The notes under the pieces are model-generated. The model made no database searches and was not told where the DNA came from. It saw only the letters and a program-made list of their open reading frames with translations. This document shows positions 22,548-33,985 of a stretch of 64,000 bases of DNA, in pieces (position 1 is the stretch's first letter; each line of letters begins with the position of its first letter). This DNA is from Megalopta genalis (taxonomy: Eukaryota > Arthropoda > Insecta > Hymenoptera > Halictidae). The stretch is from assembly GCF_051020955.1 (NCBI RefSeq), contig NW_027476111.1, positions 620,001 through 684,000 on the forward strand, written 5' to 3'. Both the position numbers and the translations under genes were made by a program.

Positions 22548-22790
22548 TGCTGCAAAAGCTTTTAAGAATTTATATGACTCTTGGTTTGATGCAAAAGGAA
22601 ATAAAAAACAGAGTTTAAAAAATTTTATTGCAGTCAAAAATAAGGCGAAGAGCTTTACGCTGCATGACTTATCTAGCATGTCAAGAGGACGGAAAAACGC
22701 ACACTATGACGACCCACACATAGAAGAAAAACCATATACATGTATTGGTTTTGGAGGTTTACATCCACTAAAACTGACGCTTTAATATCG
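22548..22790 (+). repeat. Continuation of the repeat-coding sequence after piggyBac element 2
   Basis: Immediately after the right TTAA the plus strand reads NAAKAFKNLYDSWFDAKGNKKQSLKNFI, matching the repeat units at 19172-19410, so piggyBac 2 split this array. From about 22640 the similarity to the unit is lost. 22791-22981 then holds nothing recognisable. Confidence 0.5.
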
Positions 22791-22981
22791 AAGTGTGCAG
22801 TTCGCAAGTGGAAAATTTAGATTCCCAAACGACTAAACTCGAGGTCTTCGGTTGTAGAAATATTCGTTTTGCAGTTATTGAGGAGATATTTGCAATATTC
22901 GACCAGAGTGGTGTGTCAATCTCACGAGCATGACGTCACAAGGTGACCGCCGCTAACAGTTTTTCGTAAACATCGTGAGAT

Positions 22982-25516
22982 TTAGCCCTTAAATGCATGA
23001 ATTAATGAATTTTATTTAAAAAATAGGGTTATAATTTTTCAAATGAGTGGAAATCGGGAAAAATATTTAAAAAAATTATAAGTCATATCTTATAGGGTTT
23101 TTATTGAAAAATATTAATGATTCATTTTTGGTACACTATGCAAAATAGACATAAAAATTCTTTAGTTAGTATGAAAGAGATTGAAGCAGTCGTTTCCTTT
23201 CTTGGAACAAAGAAATACATTGCACTTTGTGCATTTTATGAAACTTTGCAGCTTACATCCAGGCCTCATGCATCTCATGCGACTTTCAGTTTTTACTTGG
23301 TTGTGACCAAGATTATCACGACGAACGTCAACAGCCGGTAAAACTTGGCATCCTTCTTCTCTTTTTGCTTGAGGTCCTGCGGCATCGATACTACTGTTAC
23401 TTGGACGACCTCTAGTGGGTTGACTCACGGCACCATAAGTACATAGTACATCAGCAAGCTCTGTCCTAAACTCTGCCAGATTCATGAGTTTTCTCGGTTC
23501 CAATCCCTTTTTGGTCTCAATAGATTTGTATAGAACCCATGAGTTTATTATTGCGACGTCTAGAAGATGGTAGAAAATTCTCATATACCACTTTCTGGTT
23601 TTTACTTTTATTCTGTATCTGCCCAAAAATGAATCCATGAGATCAACGCCCCCCATATGGGCGTTGTACTCCTTGACGATTTTTGAGCAGTCTATAGAGA
23701 TCTTTTTCTTTTTGGCTTTGTCATACCGTTCTATACTCTCGACTGGTTCAGCGCCTACATAAGTGGAGAGCAGTACCACCTGCTTCTTATCTTTCCAGCT
23801 AACAGACGCAATATCTACTCCATCGACATGTGTAGTAAATTCCGACGACCCTCTAGGCACTTGTTTCTTCATCACGTCCTGTTTTGAAGGTAACTTACAA
23901 TTTTTACCGAGTCGGTTTCTTTGCACAGTGCCTACACATTGAATACCTTCCTTGGCAAAATGGTACATCAAGGGCAGTGAAGTATAGAAATTATCATGGT
24001 AAATAATGTGATTGCAATTTCGGGGAATTATTCTTGCAAGTTTTATGACTGTGTGTGACACAACTCCTATATCGAGCTCATTAGGCAAACGATCTTTTTT
24101 TTCTTTACCAGAATAAATAATAAAGCGATATGCAAAACCTGTCAGTGAACATAACACAAATAACTTGAAGCCCCATTTGTGAGGCTTGTTGGGTAAGTAT
24201 TGTTTCAAGAAATGATCCATTTTGGTGGAACACATCTGTTCATCAATGGACAAACGTTGGGTAAGTGGAATACTGGAGAATTTTTCATTCAAATGGTCTA
24301 TTATTGGACGAAGTTTATGAAGTCGGTCATGCTGGGGATGGTCTATTGGTAAATGATTATTATTATCATTGAAGTGAAGAACACGTCTTATTTTCTCAAA
24401 TTTATTGACAGGCATCGCTTTTATTATCGCCTCAAACCCATGCTTGTTAGCCCAATAACTACGTACACTAGGATAATGGTAAACGCTCATGTAAATCAAT
24501 ATTCCTAAATACTTCCTCACTTCTCCTAGTGTAATAACTTCGGGCCGATCAGGTTTAGTTTGTACAGCGTACCTGTTTGTCTCGCTTACAATATGTACTA
24601 AAAACTCTTCAGTGAAAAAGTATGAAAAATACTGAAACGGTGTCTGAAGATTCATCACACATTCAGGATAATATTCTGAGCCACGAAATGTAGTTAGATT
24701 TTCATTATATATCATCGGCTGTCTTTTCCATATCAGTCTCTGAATATCTAAGGTTTGCATGGGTGTAATACAACTGTTTGATGGTAGAGCATCGTCTACA
24801 ACCAAAGGAGGATCGGGAAGAACTTCGTCGTTTTGAGTATTATTATTGCCAGCAGCGCCGTCATCATCACTTTCCAAAACATCTAACAAATCTTGTTGGG
24901 TAGGACAAAAATCGAGATCATCGCCATCTGATTCCAAATCATCTTCAGAAATAGCGCCATCTTCCAACTGCCGCAACCAAAATTCAATGTTGTCGTCTCT
25001 CCGATTATTTCCAGACATATCTATAACAAAATTATAAACCACATGCATACCACACCAAAACAAAACCAACAAACCAATAAAGGAAGCATAGTACTAAATA
25101 CATGTCGTAATTATTACCATTAGTGCATGTTGTCCCATTTTTGCATCAACACGAAATAAGCCCTCCATACACATGATAGTTACGGAATATAGACAAAAGT
25201 ACTAGCAAATTAATAAATAAGAGCCTTACCTTTAGAAAATATTGTTTGTTTAACGAATACACCAAAATATTTCTAAATAATCCACTTCCAAAAGTACGTA
25301 AATGAACCCGCTATCAAAAATGCGCGCCAATTGGTATAACGTCAGAAAGATACAAATATTGAAGTCAAATGTCATTATTTTAGTTAATTTTTGATAAGTC
25401 AATGGACAAAGGAATCACTGCCATTCAGCCAAATGTATCGATATCAAAACTGTTGTCGGGTATCCGCGCAAAAAGTTATTGATTCATTTTTGGGACTCTA
25501 TGCATTTAAGGGTTAG
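22982..25516 (-). mobile_element. piggyBac-like element 3, apparently intact, TTAG-flanked
   Basis: Both ends read CCCTTAAATGCAT inward (22986 on the left; 25512 on the right strand), the common piggyBac-type terminal repeat. The four bases outside each end are TTAG in the same orientation (22982-22985 and 25513-25516), so the target duplication seems to be TTAG rather than TTAA. A second motif, TGATTCATTTTTGG, occurs as a direct copy near each end (23117 and 25483). Length 2,527 bases; one undamaged transposase gene. Confidence 0.85.
23162..25018 (-). CDS. piggyBac-type transposase, intact
   Basis: A 618-residue transposase, starting at MSGNN (the frame extends 18 codons further upstream, but this Met matches the usual acidic start). 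Order: acidic disordered region 1-60, dimerisation/DNA-binding part with FSYFFTEEFLVHIVSETNRYA (about 130-151), then the RNase H-like core with the three catalytic aspartates D259 (LSIDEQM), D342 (IYHDNFYTS) and D459 (HMGGVDLMD), and a carboxyl cysteine-rich domain (C583, C588, C596, C599, C604, C611, H616) that binds the element ends. It moves the element by seamless cut-and-paste at TTAA-like sites. No stops or frameshifts, length normal for the family. Domestication is possible but the flanking terminal repeats argue for a mobile copy. Confidence 0.95.
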   Translation of the reverse strand: MSGNNRRDDNIEFWLRQLEDGAISEDDLESDGDDLDFCPTQQDLLDVLESDDDGAAGNNNTQNDEVLPDPPLVVDDALPSNSCITPMQTLDIQRLIWKRQPMIYNENLTTFRGSEYYPECVMNLQTPFQYFSYFFTEEFLVHIVSETNRYAVQTKPDRPEVITLGEVRKYLGILIYMSVYHYPSVRSYWANKHGFEAIIKAMPVNKFEKIRRVLHFNDNNNHLPIDHPQHDRLHKLRPIIDHLNEKFSSIPLTQRLSIDEQMCSTKMDHFLKQYLPNKPHKWGFKLFVLCSLTGFAYRFIIYSGKEKKDRLPNELDIGVVSHTVIKLARIIPRNCNHIIYHDNFYTSLPLMYHFAKEGIQCVGTVQRNRLGKNCKLPSKQDVMKKQVPRGSSEFTTHVDGVDIASVSWKDKKQVVLLSTYVGAEPVESIERYDKAKKKKISIDCSKIVKEYNAHMGGVDLMDSFLGRYRIKVKTRKWYMRIFYHLLDVAIINSWVLYKSIETKKGLEPRKLMNLAEFRTELADVLCTYGAVSQPTRGRPSNSSIDAAGPQAKREEGCQVLPAVDVRRDNLGHNQVKTESRMRCMRPGCKLQSFIKCTKCNVFLCSKKGNDCFNLFHTN

Positions 25517-25969
25517 AGCTCGAATCGAAAATTCACAACCGAAGCAACCGAGATAAGGCATGTACAAAGGCAGTGGAGTGTATTTTCAGTTGTTTACTTA
25601 CATAATTAAGAAATACGGCTCTCTAGTGGATCTAAAACACTACCTCGAGGTTCCGACATTTTTCACTACTAGCGCCACAGTTCTCTTCCAACCAAGAAGA
25701 TGCACCACAGACGAGCTTGTCGATGACTATAGTTAGTTACAGTCGATAATACAGATCGACAAGTTACATAGTTTTATACTTCCATCCAAAATATTTCGGA
25801 CCAGGAAAAGGTGACATGCGGGGCAGTCTCCATACTCGAGCGGCACGGCAGTTACAGCAGCTACGCTCGTCGAATATTGTAAATATCTCAAGTATAATAA
25901 AAAAGTGGAAATTTCTGCAACCTTGGGCTTAGACTTTTCGGAATCGAAATATCCAACTCCCGAACTGCT
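25517..25969. other. Non-coding flank with a short repeat
   Basis: No convincing gene. At about 25799-25830 the words CCAGGAAAAGGTGACATGCG resemble part of the 121-bp repeat at 25970-26091, so a degenerate third copy lies here. Confidence 0.45.
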
Positions 25970-26091
25970 CACTTGAATATTGGCACGTCCATCTTAGTTG
26001 ATGTGAACAGTTGTCACGAAGATATTCTGCCACGCCCTAGGTTTCTTTACCAGAGGAAGGTGGCATGCGGGACAGACTCGGACTCGTGAGC
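25970..26091 (+). repeat. Inverted repeat, left copy
   Basis: About 121 bases that match 27991-28113 in opposite orientation, including AACAGTTGTCACGAAGATAT and GAAGGTGGCATGCGGG.CAGACT. The copies enclose the copia fragment. They may be terminal repeats of an unknown DNA element or two separate insertions of one dispersed repeat. Confidence 0.75.
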
Positions 26092-26979
26092 AGCACTTTT
26101 TGCAACATAATCTTTGAAAACATTAAAAAGTTCTGATTTGTGTTCCATTAAATATGTAACGCAATAATGAGTGTACTCATCTATGAATGTTACAAAATAA
26201 TTTTTGTTATTTATTGTGGAAGGATTAATTGTACCGCACACGTCCGAATGTGCTATAAACAAAGATCCTTTTACATGATCTTTATCTTTATCCTTTTTAA
26301 ATGGCAATCGTGCTTGTTTTCCTTTAATACAAGCTTCGTATAAGTTATTACTTGGTATTATTTTATTTACCAATTCAATATCGCTAATCATATCTTTATT
26401 TCTTAACTCTAAGAATTTACCTTTTCCAATATGTCCCAAGCGTTCATGCCGTAGTTCAAAATTAGCTTTGATAGTGTTGTACATTTGGACTGAGTTTACT
26501 TGTTCATGCTTTATTTTCATGCTCCCATCATAACATGATGGAAGTGGTAATAATAAATGAGAAATTACATCTATCTCTTCTAATTTTCCTCCAGCTGCTT
26601 TCAATTCAGTGATTAGGCCATCAAATGTCGTGAAGTGTTTCATCAATGGGGTGTCACTTTGCAATTTTGTACTCAGTAATTTCTTTCGCAGAACCAGTTG
26701 AATGGCGAGACTTTTCCGCTTGTACAAATTGTCCAAATTTCTGAAGATTTCCCTCGCACTGTTTTCTGAGTTCACGAAACATAGTAACGAGTCTGGCAGA
26801 TTCTCTGTAATTATGCCTTCTGCTTTATCCCACTTCTCCGTTTTATTCAGTGGTAGTTCTTCGTCGATTACGTGCATAATATTTAGTTCTGTCAGCACAG
26901 CACGCACACGGAATTTCGAAACACTGTATGGTTCACCATCGAACACTTTAATGTTTCGTTTTGTACCCGCACTTTCCAT
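26047..26979 (-). pseudogene. Copia-type gag fused to an integrase start by deletion
   Basis: A 310-codon open frame. Residues 1-180 match copia-type Gag (KVFDGEPYSVSKFRVR at the start; LLSTKLQSDTPLMKHF; LLLPLPSCYD). It then jumps at about residue 182 to the GAG-pre-integrase block (RHERLGHIGKGKF) and the start of the integrase core (HSDVCGTINPSTINNKNYFVTFIDEYTHY, with the first catalytic aspartate). The zinc knuckle and protease are missing without loss of frame. The last residues read into the 121-bp repeat. No RT is present, so it is a deletion derivative. Confidence 0.85.
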
Positions 26980-27990
26980 TCCATTGTTCTATAAGTATTT
27001 ACAGAGTTTCTGTTTATGACACTAGAACGTTACACGTTAAGATAATAGCGTTCTCATTGCACAGTCCTTTTACACTTCCTTTGAATGTAAACTCGCTAAT
27101 CAGAACGAAGGAGAGTCTCTCTGTAGCAGTACCAGACGAAGAAGTGTAGCGACCAGTCGTGCGCACAATAGGAACTTCAGTCCTCGTGCAAACGGCCAGC
27201 GTAATTTATGACTCTCCTTCGAAGAAGTTATTTTTGAGATGACAAGTCCCAAACCTTGACAGCACATGTTTGCAATAGAGTTTTTTAAGAAATTCCTCAA
27301 TAGCTAAAGAGACCGTTATTAATTAGGAGAGTTTCCGAAGGGTACTCGAAGCGGATCCAGCGACTCAAGGGCCACGTGGTCCGACGCGGGTGACCCGGAG
27401 GAAAAGTTCCACACGTTGTCACGTACAACTCATTATCCCCTCCGATTACCACGCCGTCCCGAAAATACGCAAAGAGCGTAAGGGGCAGGCGGTAAAAAGG
27501 ACAAAATGCGCAACGCTGATTGGAAAGGCCCAACGCGTGGGGTTGACCAATCAGGGTTGTTCAAGAATTTTACAAGGGCAAACGGCGAAGGGAAAAAGTA
27601 GATTCATTCACTGCATCGCGACTCGTCCTAAGACACAGTCCGCGGAAATAAAGAAGTTTTTCCACTGCACACGAGTGTGCTAGTAATTCCGAACCATCCT
27701 ACCCAAAGAAGAAAATTTTATATATTTTATAACATCTATTGAGATTATGACTTGGATTATTTCTTAAATGAATATGATATTAATTCTTTTTCTTAAAAGT
27801 TTTATTATTACTTTTATTTGAGAGAAGGTATATGTGCGAAATGTCTGACAGACCAAATTCAACTATGAGACGGGCGACTGAATATCGCTTGCTTATATAC
27901 CCTTTTTGGTGTGACGAATATTATCTTGAATCTGATAAGTTCGGAGATGACAGCATTTTCGCAAAGAAAAGAGTTACTTCAAATGACGCT
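26980..27990. other. Possible copia leader, otherwise non-coding
   Basis: Upstream of the copia Gag on the minus strand. An LTR could lie within 27000-27330 but no clear TG...CA pair or primer-binding site was found. 27735-27800 resembles 55745-55805 (GATTATG.CTTGGATT words), pointing to a dispersed repeat. Confidence 0.35.
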
Positions 27991-28113
27991 CACAAATTCA
28001 AGTCTGCCCCGCATGCCACCTTCCCCTGGCCAAAAAACCTAGAGCGTGGTAGAATATCTTCGTGACAACTGTTCATATCAACTAAGATAGATGTGCTAAT
28101 ATTGAAGTGATTA
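27991..28113 (-). repeat. Inverted repeat, right copy
   Basis: Reverse-complement partner of 25970-26091. The small open frame at 27832-28065 runs into this copy, just as the copia frame runs into the left copy; neither end is original coding sequence. Confidence 0.75.
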
Positions 28114-28171
28114 AGCATATGGGCTGTGGCGTGTTCTTTGTACAGCGTTGTATATGCTGTATGACTTCCGG

Positions 28172-28209
28172 CTGGGGAGCTCTTGTCACTTGTGGCTTGA
28201 GCTCCCCAG
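28172..28209 (+). promoter_or_regulatory. Perfect hairpin near the 5' end of family C
   Basis: CTGGGGAGCTC (28172-28182) pairs perfectly with GAGCTCCCCAG (28199-28209) around a 16-base loop. It lies in the leader, close to where the element probably begins. Function unknown. Confidence 0.5.
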
Positions 28210-28797
28210 TTCACGTTAGACGGTTTTTCTGGTCTACCCTTCATAGCTTGGGACCGGAATGCCGCCTTTTTGTCGGCTGAACACGCCACGTAGCAACACG
28301 CCGCTGGATTTAGAAATTGGGATGCAACCAATCCCCTGGTCAGCCTTGGCCGCAAGGGGCAAACGTGCCCTAGCCACACTTGAGCCTCCACGAAAATGGT
28401 ACCGCTGGATAACTCGCGTTCTTATAAAAATGCAGCGAACTGAACGAAGTGTGGTGGAGAGGAAGAGGCAACCTCTCCGACTGCTGTCTCCCACGTGTTT
28501 GCCGTGCGTGGCGACCCTTTTCGCCGGAAACGAGGATCCTGGGATCTGAGGGGGCCCTCTCCTGCGGGTGAGACGTCCCCAACACGTACCTTTGGCCTCT
28601 GCTTCGGCTAGATGGGAGGCTGGACGAGAAAAGTAGCCCTGGTCCAGTCAATCGGCTTGGAAAGACCATACGCTTCGGCGAGTGGGTTCTGCTGGGCGAG
28701 GACGCGGGCTGGGTTGAGTAATCGGCCCAGTCAGCAGACTATATCCGGTACGTAGCCCTAACTCAGCCTGATGGCGGGTTCCAAAATGTGAGGGTCG

Positions 28798-30486
28798 GTG
28801 GTGGCCGGGGAGCGTACCGGAAGAAAGAGAGAGACTCATAAACATGGGCTCTTACAAAACAAAAACAGTAGACAAAACAAACAAAGAAACAAAGAAACAA
28901 AGCGTTCGAAGTCGGCGGATCCAGCTCCTACTCGGAGTGAAGCCGCCGCCATAGACGTGGGGACTGCAACAGTAGCGGTCAGTCCTCCCGCGTCTGCGAA
29001 AAAGACAAGGTCCGGGATGGTGATCAACATCGCCAATCCTCGCGTGGCCTTGGAAAGATGCGCGACACCCACGCGAGGGGTCTTGGTGAAAACCGAGGCC
29101 ACGGTAGAAGGTACGCCGGACACCGGTTACGTGGAGGTCTCGCCCAAGTCGGGGGACTCCCCCGGCCGCAAGGCTGGGAAGGGGAAACCCAAGAAAATCG
29201 AACGAGTCGGAGACACGCCACTCGTGTAGGTGCAGTCGGCACCCGAGCCTGTTGAAAACCCTGAAGGTGACGGTTGGAAAATCGTCACCAAAAAGTCGAA
29301 GCGAGCTAAGCCAGTTGCACCTGCTGGCAAGGCCGCAGTAAACCAGGCCAGGAGATCGAAGGGGACGATTTCCAGGCATAAGGTAAGGCCTCTCGATCTC
29401 GTAAGAGACGAAGCCTTTAGGCGAGTGTCCGAAATACGGACCTTCTGCTTCCGACCCGCGTCGAAAGTCAGCAAGGAGTCCGGGTCAAAGATACTTGCCG
29501 AGGTTGAGGCACTCAACGGGTTGGTCCAGGAGCTGATTCAACGGAACAGGTTCGTCGAAGGGCAACTCGCCGCGGTCAGGGCGGACCTAAAAGCGCGCCC
29601 TGCCGTAATGAGTGCGATGCGACCTGGGCCGTCCAAGGGAACTCTCACGAAGACGGTCAGCAGCGCCGCGCAGTTGACCTACGCCCAAGTGGCCAAGGTC
29701 AACAAGACAGCTATTCCGGAAGCGGGAAGACTACCGATTCAGCATGTGGTGCGTATCTTCCCGCCAAAGAAGAAAAGACAGAGCAGCGAGGCTACCAAAA
29801 AAGCTGTTCTGTCAATCGTGAAACCTGCGAAGGAGTCGATCCGAGTGAAGTCGGTTCGACGCATCCACTCCGGTGGCATCGTCGTCGAAACCGGCCGCAA
29901 GGAGGACCTAAAGGCCTTCGTAGTAAATAAAAAGCTGGCAAATGCGGGACTGTCCGTCTCCTTGCCCACCAAACGGGACCCTGAGGCCCTGGTGTACGAT
30001 GTTCCGAAAGGGATGGGCAAGGAGGAAATTGACTCCAGTCTTTGGAGGCAAAACATCTCTGAGGCGTCCCAGAAAGATGTGCCTTCGGGAATTCGAGTCA
30101 GCCGCATGGCTCGCAAGATCCCGGAGACAGCCAACTGGGTTGTGGCCGTCAGTCCGCAGATTCGTCGGCGACTGGCTCAGAGAGGAGACCGGGTGTACCT
30201 TGGGTGGAGTTCTTGCCGCGTGCGGGACTTCATTCAGGTCACCAGTTGCTATCGGTGCCAGCGCTTCGGGCACACCGCGAAGCGCTGCAAATTTAAAGGA
30301 GACGTCTGTGGACATTGTGCCGAGAAAGGGCACGGGTACGCTGTCTGTAGCAGGAAGAGTAAACCTCCGGTTTGCTTTAACTGCAAGGGCAGAGGGCGTC
30401 CGTATGAGCACAAATCACGAGACCCGGCCTGCGCCTCCTATCAGGAAGCGCTGGTTTTGGAGATGTCTCGAATCAGACAAGATTAA
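28798..30486 (+). pseudogene. Family C ORF1 (gag), one in-frame stop
   Basis: Open on both sides of a TAG at 29227-29229 in the same frame. The start is uncertain; the first 100 residues are Lys/Ser/Thr-rich. The body has a coiled-coil-prone segment (EVEALNGLVQELIQ), the RRIHSGGIVVETGRK block typical of R1-clade gag, and three knuckles: CYRCQRFGHTAKRC, CGHCAEKGHGYAVC and CFNCKGRGRPYEH. It ends in TAATG (30484-30488), overlapping the ORF2 start. It should coat element RNA and aid nuclear or target delivery. Confidence 0.85.
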
Positions 30487-33400
30487 TGGATAATAAAAAC
30501 GACCGGCGACGTTCGAGAGTCATACGGGTCATGCAGCATAATATGCAGCGGGTCCGAAACGTGACCGACGAAGTCCGGACTGAGATGCATAGGCGAGGGG
30601 TAGATGTGTTGCTCGCACAAGAGCCATATAGCTGGCGGGGCATAGTGCCCGGGCTAGGCTTGAGAACGAGGCTGATCACGGCAGGCGATCCGGTGATGGC
30701 TGCAATAGCGGTCAGAAACCCGGATCTAACCGTGGTAAAGGTCTCTAACTTGTGCGACGCGCATTTGTCCTGTGCCAGCATCTCAGGCTCGTTTGGGAGC
30801 TTCTTCCTGATCAGCTAGTACTTTCAATGTTTGGATGATGTTGAATCAGGTCTGGCGCGGTTGCGGAGAGCTCTTACCGCACTGAAGCATAGCCGAGTCA
30901 TTATCTCTGCCGCCGTTAACGCAAAATCAGCCCAGTGGGGCAGCGCGAATACGGACGTGAGAGGCTGTAAAGTCGAAGAGTTTATCGTGAGCCATGGCTT
31001 GATTGTCTTGAACGAGGCTGGAAACGCTCTGACGTTCTCCACCCCTAGTGGGCAGTCTTACATCGACGTCACACTAGCAACACTTGATATATGCGACAAG
31101 GTGCGAGATTGGAAAGTCCGCAAGGACCTGACGACCAGCGACCACCGGGTCATAGAGTTCTCTTTGAGTTTTTGCGCCGAGGACGGTGCTGCTGAAATTT
31201 GTGGTAGCGACGGCAGCACCAACCTGAACGGATTATTACCAAGGTTCCGACTCCGAGGCGCAAAATGGCCCGAGTTCGATAAGGCGCTGCTGGAAGGCAA
31301 GAGGAGTATACCCCCCGTTCCATTGAATCGCGGGGAGGTTGAACATCTAGCACAGGAGATCGAGAGAACGATCGTCCAAGCATGCGACTCCTCAATGCCA
31401 ACCAAGCAGTGACACTCAAAATCCGTCCCATGGTGGACGGCCGATCTGACGAAGCAGAATAGGCGAGTCTACAAACTCAGACGAGCCTCTCAGAATATGG
31501 CATGTTCTGAGGAGCAGAGGGCGGCCAAGAGGACCGAGTATCTCAAACAGAGAAAGGCCTACAAAGCCGCCATTAGAGCTGCTCGGTTGCACAGCTGGCG
31601 TGCGTTCGTAACCGAGCAGGGAAACAAAGAACCCTGGGGCCTCATATATAAGATCACGAGGCAGAAGATGACCGCCGGCACGGTCATCTCCAATATTAAC
31701 ATTAACACTGCCCAGGGTTTCACCACAGACTGGGACTCCACCGCTTCCGCGCTGCTGGAGGGGTTAATTCCGGACGGTTCCCCCGAGAATGACTCCTCGG
31801 ATCATGTGCGAGTCAGGAGGAAGGCCACCATCGAGCCGGAGAGTGAGGACGCTTGTCCTTTCACCCTCTCGGAGCTCAGATCTGCGGTCAACCGACTGAA
31901 GAACCGGAAGTGCCCAGGCCTAGACCGAATTGAGCCGGAGGTATTAAAACGCTCGTTCCATACGATCTCATGCGAGCTCCTCCGACTCTACAACGGATGC
32001 CTGATACACGGAGTCTTTCCCGCGGAATGGAAAGTCGGGTCCATCATTTCCATCCTTAAAGGACCCGAGAAACCTGAAGCCGAGATAAAGTCCTACAGAC
32101 CTATATGCTTGCTATCGGTCGTAGGCAAAGTTTTGGAGAAGCTAATCGCTATGCGATTAGCTAATTTGTTTTTGCACCTCGACTACGCCTCCGATCGGCT
32201 ATACGGATTCAGGCCGCATCGATCCACGACTGATGCCGTGGTAAAGATGAGTGAGCTTGCGTCCGGTAGAGAGGAAAAGTATGTCGTGGGTCTGCTCTTC
32301 GACATAGCCGGTGCTTTTGATAATGTCTGGTGGCCAAGCATACTCAACGCGTTGAGGAAGCGAGGCTGCCTAAGAAACCTATTTAAACTGATGTTCGATT
32401 ACTTCGACGGCCGCGTGGTGACTGTGGTGTCTGATCGCGGTGCAGTGCGGAAGAAAGTCACCAAAGGCTGCCCACAGGGATCAATTCTCGGTCCGAGCTG
32501 TTGGAACTTAGTCTTTGACGAGGTTCTACAGCTCTCGTCGAACGCCGGGCTCGCTTGCGAGCCCATCGCCTATGCAAACGACCTTCTTGTTCTGATCTAC
32601 GCGAACAGCAGGAAAGGTCTAGAAAGCAATGGCCAATTGGTTGCGGACACCATTTCTCGCTGGTGCGACCAGCAGAAATTGTCGCTGTCTGTAGCCAAGA
32701 CCGAGATGTTGTTCATCAAAGGCTCTCTCGACAGAGAGAGGCCACCTGTGGTGAAAATAGGTGGTCGGAATATTGCCGTCAAGGACTGTGTGCGTTACCT
32801 TGGCGTGCACTTCGACTCTGGACTGGGTATTCATTCCCATGTCGAGTATTTGAGTGCTAAGTCCTTGCGAACGTTCAACGCGCTAGCAAGGATAGCTAAG
32901 TCGAACTGGGGATTGGGATATCGGACGATGCGTACTATGTACCGCGGCTTGTTTGTCCCAATCGTCACGTATGCTGCTGCGGGCTGGGCAGACCGCCTTA
33001 CCTCTGGGACGAGTAAATTGCTCACCAGGGCGAAGAGGCGTGTTCTGCTTGGCTGCGTCAAGGCCTACAGGACAGTCTCTACCGATGCGATCCCCGTGAT
33101 CGCCGGGGAGATACCTGTGGACTTGGCGATAGCGGAGTCCAGATGCGTGTACAATGCCAGAAAGAAACTCGGGTTCCAACATGGAACCTATCAAGTAAGT
33201 CAGGCCGAATTGGCTGACGAAGTCGTCACCGAAGCCCAAGTTCGCAAAAGGCTGAGGGAGGCGACACTAGAGATGTGGCAGCGGAGATGGTCGTCCTCGA
33301 CGAAGGGAAGGAAAACCTTCCAATACTTCGGCGAGGTATCAGACCGACTCTCAGCGAGCTGGATCAGAGTCGACCATGGCGTAGCGCAGTTCCTGAGCGG

Positions 33401-33662
33401 ACACGGAGACTTCCGCGCGAAGCTCAAGACATTCGCCTTGGTCGATGACGAGTTATGCGAATGTGGTGAGGAGGGAACTCCAAACCACGTCCTCTACGAG
33501 TGTCAGCGTTACGTAGAGGACAGGGAACTCCTACGCCAGGCGGCGATTCGGGAAGGCTTCCAGTGGCTGACCGACATAGCCAGCCTGGTGTCTGAGCAGC
33601 TTTTTAAGGAGTTCCAGAATTTCGCACGATTTGTTAGGACAACAAAGAGACAAAGGACATGA
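30486..33662 (+). pseudogene. Family C ORF2 (endonuclease-reverse transcriptase), nonsense and active-site mutations
   Basis: One frame throughout, 1,058 codons, interrupted by TAG at 30816-30818 and TGA at 31410-31412. Endonuclease: MQHNMQR start, AQEPYSW with the glutamate, then SAAVNAKS where related enzymes have D-x-N (aspartate replaced by alanine), and TTSDHRVIEF intact. RT: CPGLDRIEPE, SYRPICLLSVVGKVLEK, LLFDIAGAFDNVWW, KGCPQGSILGP, then AYANDLLVL where YADD is expected, so a catalytic aspartate is asparagine. The carboxyl part has CECGEEGTPNHVLYEC. Not functional. Confidence 0.9.
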
Positions 33663-33985
33663 GAACGAAACTGGCTACGGAGCGTGGACTCGTGCAGCTC
33701 CGTCGATGTATGGCATGCTGGGCGAACCCCCCGCAGTTCGCCCCCTCGGGCCAGGCTGAAGCCCCTCTTGCGGAGATAAATGACTTTAACGCTATTCCGT
33801 AAGAGTGCCTGGATTGGGTTGGACTCGAGGTGGTAGTGGGAGTAGCACGTTGTCTTCCCCTGTTACGACAACGAATGAAGGTAGAGCCAGAATATCAGGC
33901 AAAAGTCGCGAGAGCGGCCGGTATGGTCCATCAAGGACTTAGGTACGGCCCGTCTCTTAGAGACACAGTTGACGACAACACTAAC
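33663..33985 (+). other. Family C 3' UTR
   Basis: Non-coding tail after the ORF2 stop (TGA at 33660-33662) up to the join with family B sequence. No poly(A) run is seen at the join, so the 3' end may be truncated. Confidence 0.5.

Larger units (their letters stand above)
28114..33985 (+). mobile_element. R1-clade family C element
   Basis: Plus-strand element: leader to about 28840, ORF1 (to 30486), ORF2 (30486-33662) and 3' UTR to about 33985, where it abuts the family B fragment. ORF2 stays in a single frame end to end, and so does ORF1 apart from one stop. Damage consists of premature stops and catalytic substitutions rather than frameshifts, suggesting relatively recent inactivation. The exact 5' end and target duplication are not resolved. 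Confidence 0.85.

Noticed and set aside
27832..28065. 78-codon plus-strand frame ending in SAPHATFPW
   Set aside because: Its conserved tail is simply the 121-bp inverted repeat read through; the rest has no match I recognise.
28234..28494. Minus-strand open frame upstream of family C
   Set aside because: Antisense to the element leader, no domain, and bounded by element features.
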